The position numbers and the translations under genes were made by a program. From positions 62,001 to 126,000 of the forward strand of contig CAJTEE010000009.1 of NCBI GenBank assembly GCA_910575275.1: a stretch of 64,000 bases of DNA, given 5' to 3'. This document shows positions 7,356-15,200 of this stretch, one piece after another. The DNA is from Lachnospiraceae bacterium (GTDB lineage: Bacteria > Bacillota > Clostridia > Lachnospirales > Lachnospiraceae). The notes beneath the pieces are model-generated. The model was not told the origin of the DNA. It did not search any database and saw nothing but the letters and a program-made list of their open reading frames with translations. Positions within the stretch are counted from its first letter, which is position 1; each line of letters starts with the position of its first letter.

Positions 7356-8662
7356 ATAAGGCGGTTGATTATATCTGTAATCCCGACAAGACGGACAATC
7401 AGATTTTGATTTCCTCTTATGGCTGCTCGTATCAAACGGCAGATATAGAGTTTGGTTTTACGCTGTCAAAGGCAAGGGATAAGGGGGACAACCTCGGACA
7501 CCATTTAATTCAGTCTTTTGCGCCCGGAGAGGTCGGCTATGAGGAAGCCCACCGCATAGGAAAGGAGCTTGCGGATAAGGTTCTAGGCGGCAGATATGAG
7601 TATGTATTGACTACCCATATAGACAAAGGACATATCCATAACCACATCATATTTTGTGCGGTTGATTTCACGACACACCGCAAGTATATTTCCAACAAGA
7701 AAAGCTATTACCAGATACGGGGTGAGAGTGACAGGCTGTGCAAGGAACACGGATTGTCAGTCGTCACGTCGGGGCAGGACAAGGGAAAGAAGTATGCGGA
7801 ATGGGACGCTGAACGGAAAGGGACAAGTTGGAAAGCAAAGCTGAAAGCGTTGATTGACGCTACCATTCCCAAAGCGAAAGATTTTGATGATTTCCTGCGG
7901 CTCATGGAAGCGGCGGGCTATGAGATAAAGCGGGGCAAGTTCGTTTCGTTCCGTGCGCCGGGGCAGGAACGCTTTACCCGTTCTAAGACGCTTGGGGAAG
8001 CCTACACCGTGGAAGCCATAACGGAGAGGATTGCCGGGACGTACCGGGCGAAGCCGAAAGCGTTAAGGCAGGAAAAGGCGGGCGTTTCCATGCTCATAGA
8101 CATTCAGAACAGTATCAAGGCAGCGGAAAGCAAAGGCTATGAACAGTGGGCGAAGATACACAACTTGAAGCAGGCGGCAAAGACTTTGAATTTCCTAACG
8201 GAGCATCACATTTCAGAGTATGAGCAGTTGCAGGCGGTTCTTGATGAAGTGCATACGGAGAGCGAAAACACCACCGCCACGCTGAAAGGCTTGGAAAAGA
8301 GGTTGTCCGACATATCCCTCTTGATGAAAAACATATCCGCATACCAACAGACAAAGGCGGTCTATATGCAGTACAAAAAGGCAAAGGACAAAGAAAAGTT
8401 CCTGCGTGGCAATGAGAGCAGCATTATCATTCACGAAGCCGCCGCTAAGACGTTGCAGGCGGCAAGGAACGGCGGGAAACTGCCCGATTTCAAAAAGCTG
8501 CATACAGAGTATAAGGAGCTTACGGAGAAAAAAGACAAGCTGTATCAAGAGTACGGGAAGTTGAAAAAGAAAGTGAAGCAGTACGACACAATCAAACAGA
8601 ACGTAGACAGTATCTTGCGGCAGGCAAAGCAGCCGGAACGGGAGAAACAGACAGAGAGGTAA
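7316..8662 (+). CDS. MOBP-type relaxase of the ICE
   Basis: The 448-residue relaxase should nick oriT and pilot the strand into the recipient. The N-terminal relaxase domain has the likely catalytic Tyr in VDYICNPDKT (Tyr19). The metal-binding three-His motif is HIDKGHIHNHIIF near residues 101-113. The C-terminal half is helical and charged, with coiled-coil regions around residues 300-440. It starts inside mobC and both genes form the only rightward transfer operon of the ICE. The family is the Tn1549/VirD2-like Firmicutes relaxases. Confidence 0.93.
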   Translation: MAVTKIHPIKTTLNKAVDYICNPDKTDNQILISSYGCSYQTADIEFGFTLSKARDKGDNLGHHLIQSFAPGEVGYEEAHRIGKELADKVLGGRYEYVLTTHIDKGHIHNHIIFCAVDFTTHRKYISNKKSYYQIRGESDRLCKEHGLSVVTSGQDKGKKYAEWDAERKGTSWKAKLKALIDATIPKAKDFDDFLRLMEAAGYEIKRGKFVSFRAPGQERFTRSKTLGEAYTVEAITERIAGTYRAKPKALRQEKAGVSMLIDIQNSIKAAESKGYEQWAKIHNLKQAAKTLNFLTEHHISEYEQLQAVLDEVHTESENTTATLKGLEKRLSDISLLMKNISAYQQTKAVYMQYKKAKDKEKFLRGNESSIIIHEAAAKTLQAARNGGKLPDFKKLHTEYKELTEKKDKLYQEYGKLKKKVKQYDTIKQNVDSILRQAKQPEREKQTER

Positions 8663-8784
8663 TGCGGACGGTTAGGACGGGCGTGTAAGGCGTTTTAAGG
8701 GCATTTCCGGGGCGTTTTGTAGTGCGGGCAGGGAATAACCTATTGCCGCCCGAAAAAGGGCTTCTAAGTGTCCACAAGGGTAGA

Positions 8785-8834
8785 AAAAGACACCGGGAAA
8801 TGACAATGTAATGTATCAATCATCATTTCCCGGT
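8785..8834 (-). terminator. Rho-independent terminator of the winged-helix regulator gene
   Basis: On the minus strand ACCGGGAAATGA (read from 8834) pairs with TCATTTCCCGGT at 8803-8792, a 12-bp stem, then GTCTTTTTCT follows. It lies 3 bases after the stop of the 8837-9235 gene. The plus-strand relaxase gene converges on it. Confidence 0.75.
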
Positions 8835-8836
8835 AT

Positions 8837-9235
8837 TTACCCATTAAATTTATAGCCAACACCTAACACGGTTTTAATATAGACAGGGTTCTTGCTGTCC
8901 GGCTCTATTTTTTTCCGCAGATTGCAAATCACGTTGACAACGCTTGAATGGCAGCTATCGCTATCCATGTTCCAGACGGCTTCAAAAATCTGTGTCTGTG
9001 TAAGGACAATACCGGGATTGGAAGCAAGGAATATTAGGGTACTGTATTCAAGACGGGTAAGATTTATTTCTTCTCCGTCTTGAATTACTCGGCGTTGTTG
9101 TTGTCTTATTTCCAATCCCGGAAAAGATAAGATAGGAGTTGGTATTGCTTGCAAAACCTCAATCTGTGCATAATCAGATAAAGCTGCAACTATTTTGTCA
9201 ATAGTGTTTTCTTCCTGTTCATTTAGTGTTAGCAC
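8837..9235 (-). CDS. Winged-helix DNA-binding protein, OmpR/PhoB effector domain without receiver
   Basis: The 132-residue protein consists of a trans_reg_C domain: INLTRLEYSTLIFLASNPGI, then TQTQIFEAVWNMDSD and the wing region VKTVLGVGYKF-like end (YIKTVLGVGYKFNG). The N-terminal ~45 residues are not a receiver domain and lack a phosphoacceptor Asp, so it is not a classic response regulator. The start used is GTG 9235. A strong AGGAGGT lies 7 bases before an in-frame ATT at 9247, which could be the true start. It probably regulates the adjacent MFS exporter and TetR genes, being part of the same AT-rich cargo. Confidence 0.75.
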   Translation of the reverse strand: MLTLNEQEENTIDKIVAALSDYAQIEVLQAIPTPILSFPGLEIRQQQRRVIQDGEEINLTRLEYSTLIFLASNPGIVLTQTQIFEAVWNMDSDSCHSSVVNVICNLRKKIEPDSKNPVYIKTVLGVGYKFNG

Positions 9236-9292
9236 TAATATTTTAATATTATTACCTCCTATATTGTTAATTGCAATAAGTTAATATGTTGT

Positions 9293-10558
9293 TTATTTGT
9301 GTTCTGTATTATGTTCCAAATTAATTTGTTCTTCTAAGTTTCTAAAAAAAGTAGTACATAACAATCCGATAATACAAACAATAATTCCTGTTGGAATAAG
9401 AACAAAATATATTGTATTATTAAAATTGTCAAAAAGAAAACCATATACAATTTGTCCTATTGGTTGAACACATAAAGTAATTGTAGACGTATAAGCCATA
9501 ATTTTTCCTATCAAATGATTTGGTGTTTTTTGCTGTATAAGTGAAACCGCAAAAATAGAAAAAATACTAACCGCAATTTGCATACCAGAAAACGATATAA
9601 TGTTAATTATGTATTTTGTAATTGTATTTACAGGAAGAATAAAAGCAATACCAGCAGGAATAATAAATACACCAAGAGCTGATAGTATTAAGGATAATTT
9701 TCTTGTCTTTAATTTTCCTGTAAGAAGCCCGGCAGCAATGCTTCCAAGAATTGTAGCAATCGCTAATGTACTTTCCGCAGCTCCATAATATTTTGCGTTT
9801 AGTCCAAGAATAGTACGCACAATATAGGGAAGTCCAACTACGGTAATACCCATTACAAAAAATCTTGAAAGAGAAGTTAAAAGTAACATTTTCAAAATGC
9901 CTGTTTGTTCTTTTGAAATGTAGTGCATACTTGATACAAAATCTTCTTTGATAATGGAAAACATATTCCCATTTTTATTTGGACGTTGATAACTTAATTT
10001 TATAAAACATTCAAATAAAGCAGTAATAAAAAAGCACACAATACTTGCATACATAACAGGTTTCAAACCTAATATTGAGTACATTATTCCGCCTAACATT
10101 GGAGCAATCAAATAGGATAGCGAAGCAACTTGATTAACAACAGCATTTCCTTTTGTGATATTATCGCCAGTTAGCATGGTCGGAATACAGGCTTGTACGG
10201 TGGGCGTTTCAAATGCACCAAGAATTGATAGTATAATAAGCAAGATACCGATTGTTGTAACAGCATTGTTTTCAGACAAAAAGATTGCGGTACATAAAAC
10301 AGATATTCCCGTTAAAGTATCTAATGCAACCATGATGTTTCTTCTATTTGCCCGGTCTGCAAGAATACCACCAAACGGCGACAACAAAATTGTTGGTATT
10401 ATTGCAATCGACAATATCCCGGCAAAAATTGTAGCTGAACCTGTTAGTTCTAATACATACATAGATAATGCAAGTCTCAAAATATAATTGCCAAATAAAG
10501 ATGTGACTTGCCCCAAAATTAGAAGTATAAAATTCTTTGTAAATAGCTTTTGTGTCAT
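9293..10558 (-). CDS. MFS efflux transporter (Mef-like drug exporter)
   Basis: The product of 421 residues has about twelve membrane segments and the MFS pattern (LLSPFGGILADRANRRNIMV between helices 2 and 3). This fits the macrolide-efflux-like MFS group. ATG 10558 was chosen because ATAAGGAGG lies 8 bases upstream; the longer frame to 10660 overlaps the TetR gene. The gene is markedly AT-rich compared with the ICE backbone, which marks it as late-acquired cargo. Together with the TetR gene 13 bases upstream it forms a likely inducible efflux operon. The substrate is unknown. Confidence 0.85.
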   Translation of the reverse strand: MTQKLFTKNFILLILGQVTSLFGNYILRLALSMYVLELTGSATIFAGILSIAIIPTILLSPFGGILADRANRRNIMVALDTLTGISVLCTAIFLSENNAVTTIGILLIILSILGAFETPTVQACIPTMLTGDNITKGNAVVNQVASLSYLIAPMLGGIMYSILGLKPVMYASIVCFFITALFECFIKLSYQRPNKNGNMFSIIKEDFVSSMHYISKEQTGILKMLLLTSLSRFFVMGITVVGLPYIVRTILGLNAKYYGAAESTLAIATILGSIAAGLLTGKLKTRKLSLILSALGVFIIPAGIAFILPVNTITKYIINIISFSGMQIAVSIFSIFAVSLIQQKTPNHLIGKIMAYTSTITLCVQPIGQIVYGFLFDNFNNTIYFVLIPTGIIVCIIGLLCTTFFRNLEEQINLEHNTEHK

Positions 10559-10571
10559 ATAAATTTCCTCC

Positions 10572-11213
10572 TTATCTTGAAATGTCTGAAATAAATTGTT
10601 CGGCAAATGCTTCTGTTTTATTATCCAAAAGTGGCAAACCCATTTTGGAAAGCACTTCAATTATGAAAAGATACTTATGATGAATTTCTTCGGCAGTAGC
10701 AGGATATACTGATGGCATAAGCCAAAAGTTAATAAGAGGTAAAATCTCTGAAAGTTCTTTTGTGTATTCTGTCTTTATAGAGCCGTCCCTCTTACCTTCT
10801 TCTAATAACTCAAACCATAACGGGGTTAATATCCTTTTGTTTGCTTCAATCGCTGTTGCTAAAATATGCGGGTCTTTTAGAATAGAAATTGCTTGTAGGT
10901 TCAAGGAATTTCGTTTTGTATCAGATTGGTTGATTGCAAGAAGTTCTCTAACTTTTTGTAAACCGTTTAGGTCAGCACGTCCTTTTAATGCTTCAAAAGG
11001 ATTGTTTTCAAAAAACATTTGGTTGCCTAATGTTTGCATGACTTCCTCCTTGCTTTGAAAGCAACGGTAAAACATTCCTTTAGCTCCTCCTACCATAGCC
11101 ATAATATCAGAGATTGAAGTTTCCTCATATCCTTTAGATATAAATAGTTTTTGTGCAGCACTTAATATTTCTGTTTTCCATTGTTCGGGTGTTTTTTTAA
11201 TTGGTCTAGCCAA
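10572..11213 (-). CDS. TetR-family transcriptional regulator
   Basis: The 213-residue protein has an N-terminal TetR HTH: KTEILSAAQKLFISKGYEET followed by SISDIMAMVGGAKGMFYRCF. The C-terminal domain is a ligand-binding helical bundle without obvious identity. Translation starts at TTG 11213 with AAAGGAG about 10 bases upstream; no nearby in-frame ATG suits. It precedes the MFS exporter gene in the same direction and probably represses it, releasing on binding an exported compound. AT-rich codon use matches the exporter and not the ICE backbone. Confidence 0.88.
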   Translation of the reverse strand: MARPIKKTPEQWKTEILSAAQKLFISKGYEETSISDIMAMVGGAKGMFYRCFQSKEEVMQTLGNQMFFENNPFEALKGRADLNGLQKVRELLAINQSDTKRNSLNLQAISILKDPHILATAIEANKRILTPLWFELLEEGKRDGSIKTEYTKELSEILPLINFWLMPSVYPATAEEIHHKYLFIIEVLSKMGLPLLDNKTEAFAEQFISDISR

Positions 11214-11307
11214 TGAAGAACGTCTCCTTTCATGCTATTTTAGTTAATGACTTACGGTCAAAAACAATTATAGAAGAAAATATGCAATTCGTCAAGAACA
11301 TATAACA

Positions 11308-11351
11308 GAAAAAGCCGGGAAACAGCAATCCGTAGATTGCCATTCCCCGGC
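11308..11351 (-). terminator. Terminator of the long leftward transfer operon
   Basis: On the minus strand GCCGGGGAATGGCAATC pairs with GATTGCTGTTTCCCGGC around a TACG loop, followed by TTTTTCTG. It starts 7 bases after the stop of the 11358-11567 gene and separates the transfer operon from the AT-rich cargo. Confidence 0.85.
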
Positions 11352-11357
11352 GTTCCA

Positions 11358-11567
11358 TTATTCCATATCTTCAGCAGGCAAAAACACAAGCTCTGCAAAT
11401 TCTTCCTCGGTCAGCTTCTTCAGCTTTTCCGCTGTGCGCTCCGCAAGCTCCTGTATCTCCGTTTCCATGTAGGGCAGGGCGGCGGTCATTGCCGCCACCG
11501 TATCAGCCCTTGTTTTCTTCCTGTAACAGCAGATAAGGTTTGTTTCCTCAAAGTTGAATTGTCCCAT
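11358..11567 (-). CDS. Small ICE protein, transposon-transfer-assisting-like
   Basis: The 69-residue protein begins MGQFNFEETNLICCYRKKTR and continues with an acidic helical region (ELAERTAEKLKKLTEEEFAE). The sequence matches the small proteins often labelled transposon-transfer assisting family at the end of Tn1549-like transfer operons; the label is from memory. It is the last gene before the operon terminator and lies 4 bases after the 236-residue gene. No catalytic motif is visible, so the role is unknown. Confidence 0.7.
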   Translation of the reverse strand: MGQFNFEETNLICCYRKKTRADTVAAMTAALPYMETEIQELAERTAEKLKKLTEEEFAELVFLPAEDME

Positions 11568-11571
11568 GCGC

Positions 11572-12282
11572 CTATACCTCCAATCCCTTGTTCTTGCTCT
11601 TTGCCGCCTGCTTTTTCGGGGCGGCGTTTACGGTCTTTTTGTCCTGTGCAAGCTGCGCCCGCAAAGAGGGCTTTTTCCCTTTCCCCTTGCCGGACAGCGT
11701 TTCGATATGCTCCTTAATGTTACCACAATTTAAGCGGTGTTGGTTATGTTTTTCTTCCAGTAGAACGCCATGCAGGGCGGCGGGGTCTTTGGGCTGTTCC
11801 TCAAAGTTAAGGAATTTCCCTAAGTTGGGGTCAGCGTCCCCGGTAATGCGCTTCCCGGCTTCCTGCGTCCGTTCCCCGTTCTCATATATCAGCTTGGTAT
11901 CTCCGGGGGTTACGGAAGCGTCCTTGACGTGCTTGTAGTGCTTCTGGTAGTCCAGTTCGTAGAGGTTGCCCGTTACCCTGCCTTTCTCAATGCCCGTCAG
12001 CTCCACGGCATAGGCAAGTATTTTGTCCCTTGTCTGCTCGGCGTAGAAACAGAACGTGTTATGCTCCCGTGTGTCCTTGATGAACGTGTCACGCTCCCGT
12101 AAGCACCACGTCCCGGCGGGGCGGCATAACCACAAATATTTTTTGTCCTCCGGGTTCGGGCTTTTCGCCGCCTGCTTCAAAACTTTTACGTCTATGTCAA
12201 AATCAGACTGAAAGTGTTCCGTGTGGGTCTGCATGATTGCTTTGAGGGATTTTAATATATCCACGTTTTCAAATCTCTGCAT
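11572..12282 (-). CDS. Conserved ICE protein with a basic KPSLR C-terminal tail
   Basis: The 236-residue protein is soluble and mixed-charge, with no recognised catalytic motif. Its body includes KKYLWLCRPAGTWCLRERDT and HNTFCFYAEQ. The last ~45 residues are basic and Lys/Ala-rich, starting KKPSLRAQLAQDKK. This is nearly the same tail as on the 1713-residue protein encoded just upstream (KKPSIRAQLAQDKE). The genes are 3 bases apart, so they are co-translated. The family is common in CTn-type ICEs, but I do not know its function. Confidence 0.65.
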   Translation of the reverse strand: MQRFENVDILKSLKAIMQTHTEHFQSDFDIDVKVLKQAAKSPNPEDKKYLWLCRPAGTWCLRERDTFIKDTREHNTFCFYAEQTRDKILAYAVELTGIEKGRVTGNLYELDYQKHYKHVKDASVTPGDTKLIYENGERTQEAGKRITGDADPNLGKFLNFEEQPKDPAALHGVLLEEKHNQHRLNCGNIKEHIETLSGKGKGKKPSLRAQLAQDKKTVNAAPKKQAAKSKNKGLEV

Positions 12283-12285
12283 GGT

Positions 12286-15200
12286 TCAGCTCCTTTCTAA
12301 GTCCTGCTTTTTGCTTTTCTCCGCTGCCTTTTTTGGGGCGTTTTTCAACGCTTCCTTGTCCTGTGCAAGCTGCGCCCGAATAGAGGGCTTTTTCTCGGTC
12401 TTGGCGGCTGTGCGGGCTTCTTTCTGTATCTCCACGGGGCTTTTCCCAGATAAAGGTTTTATGCAGGATAAACGGTCAGCGGCATAGATAGCGTTGTCGT
12501 TGAGCTGCCTTTGCCATGCTCCGGCTTTGGGCGACCAACGGAAGCCGTTTTCCTTTAAGGCTTCACGGGTCTGTTCGTCCGGCTTTTCCTCAAAGAAGAT
12601 TTGCAGGCGGTTATCTTCCCGGTTCATTTCCACTGTGCCGCCGTCAAATTCCCACCCGGCGTAGGCGGTTTCCTGCTTTCTTGTCAGTTCTGCAATGCGC
12701 CCCTTTATCCGGCGTATCTCTGCGTTGTTGTTGGATAAAGCCCATGAGGGGTAGGGCTTGTCGTCTATGTGCCACTGTGACGACATATCCGCTTTCATGG
12801 CTTCGATACGTTCAGCGGAAAGGTTGGGGCAGCCGTCAAGGGTTTTGTGCTTTCGGTAGTAGGCGTTTACCGCTTTCATGGTGTCCTGCGCTGCTTGCAG
12901 CTTTTCCAGTTTTGCTTCTAATTTCTGGATTGCCTGCGGGTCGTCTGCGCTGATACCGCCCATGCCAGTGCTGCGTATCTTGTCAAGCAAGCCCTGTATC
13001 TCGTTCCAGTCCTCCATGTTCCTGTCACGGGCGGCGTTCTGCTTTTCCTTTTTGCGTACCGGGAAATTTGAGCCGCCCGCAATGAGGATAGAGGGTACAC
13101 GGGCTTCAATGGAAAAACTGCTGTTCATGTTCTCGGCAAGTTTCCGGGCGTAGGTGTCAACAAGGCTGTCAATCTTTTCATGGTACATGGGGTCTACACG
13201 CTTTTTCTGCCGTTCTGCAATCTCCACGGCTTTGTCTACCATTTGGCGGTATTCTGCGGTTGCGCTGCCGGGCTTGTAGTCGTAAAAGCTGTTTACGTCA
13301 TTTGCACGGCGGGCAGCTCCCTCATTGATTGCGTAATAAATGGTTTTCGCTTCCGGGGCTGCCTGCTGTGCTTCGCTGCGCTCCGCAAGGGTCTTTTCCG
13401 CACGTTCCCGCACTTCATCACGGACGGGCAGCGAATACAGGCTAGAGGTTGAGGAAAAGCCTGTGTTGTTGAAAACATAGTCAACGTCACTTTCTTTCAA
13501 TGCCCCTGCCACAAAATAATCTTCCTTTGTCGGCATTTCGCTTACTTTCCCGTCCAGTATGGCATAATTCAGCCCGGTTTCTATGTGGGAGTGGATTTTA
13601 CCGCCAACGGCTAACGTCACATAATACCACCCCATATGCCCGCTGCTTTTCTCGTCCGTGCCGTCATTAAATTCCACATTGAGCAGGGTGTAGGGCTTCA
13701 AGCCTTTCTGTGCTGCAATCTCATTGTCCTTTGCTTCCCGCTTCCTAAGTGCGCTGGTGGCGGCTTCCTTTGTTGCCTTGATAATCTCCGGGTTATACCG
13801 TACCAACGCACTGTTGATACATTCATTCTGTACCTTTGCGGTCTTGGCTTGCGGTGTCCTGTGGTTGCCGATAAAGAGGGAAGTGCCATTGTCAAACTTG
13901 ATAGAAATGTCGCTTGTTCCACGCCATTTCCCGGTACAGGGGGACGTTCCAATCCTGCCGGACTTGCAGCCGAATGACTGTGCGATAATGCCAATCCGTT
14001 CCTGCATAGACAGCTTTTCATATCCTTTTGCTGTGTCTACCGCCTTTTGCTGTAATTCTGTTAATTGGGCGGTGTCCTGTTCCTGTCCGGTGGTCTTGGC
14101 GGTTTCTTCCTGCTGTATTGTTTTGGCGTACTGTTCAAGGGAAATCTGTTCCCCGGTGGCTGTTTCCAGTCCGTCAGCGGCGGGGGTGTTGTTGATGATA
14201 CCGTCAATCATGTTTGCGTTCTGCTCGGTGGACTGTTCGGCGGCTCTTAATGGGTTCTCTAACAGGAAATCTTTTGATATATCCACAAAACCGATACTGT
14301 CCGTATAGTGGGCGGTGTCCTTGCCGTTCTGATGAAGCACTACCACGTCAGAAACAGAGAGGGAATGTCCCTTGAAATCTTCCGGGCGGTCAATGTTGAA
14401 TTTCTCAAAAATCCCCTCTAAGGTCGTCCCCGGTGTGAGTGGTGCGGTGTAAATCTTTTCATAGTTGGCGGGGTCTACCGCAAGCCCTTTTTCCTGCAAT
14501 CTCTCTAAAGAACGGAAATGATAATCTACGGGTACATCATCTTTTAACTGATAGATACTGAATGTATTTTCTGCCTGCTCCTTTTCGCCGTATTCCCGCA
14601 GGGCTTCCTTTGCGGCTTCGCTTCCGGCTAGTTCCTCTTTCATGGCACGGTATTCTGTGAGGGCGTTCCAGTCCTCCTTGTGTATGCCGAAAATCCCGCC
14701 TTTTTCCGCATGGGCTTTTATGTCCTCCGGGCTGTCGGGTATGCTCTCGCTGCCGTCCTCATGGAGTAAAAAAATCTGCATATCCTCTTTTTCGTAAAGG
14801 TGCAGGGCGACTTCTTCCTTTAGGGGCAGCATACCGTCCCATGAGTAGCCGTATTCCTGCATATCCTTGACAGTGATTGAGGGGTCGGGCAGCCCTGCGG
14901 CGTATGGCTCGTAGCCGTTTGCGGCGTATTCCTCCACGGTCATTTCTGCGGCGGCTGCTTCCTGTGCGATTTCCTCTTTGACGTGTTCCTTGTAGGCTTC
15001 AAGCTCCGTGTCAAAGTCTTTAAGCTGCGGGACGGGTGGCAGGTTATAATCTCCGCTGTTTACCATTGCCCGGCATTTGGAAACATACTCTTTCATGGCG
15101 GTGTGGTAGGCGGTTTCGGTGGCGGTCATGCCGCTGTTTTCTTCCAGTGCCTTTGCTGCGGTCTGCTCCATTTTGGAGAGGTTATTGTGCAGTTTCAGAT

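Noticed and set aside
13724-14308. 194-residue plus-strand frame inside the polyvalent gene
   Set aside because: Antisense shadow of a well-supported 1713-residue frame; similar Cys/Ser-rich shadows occur throughout this GC-rich operon.
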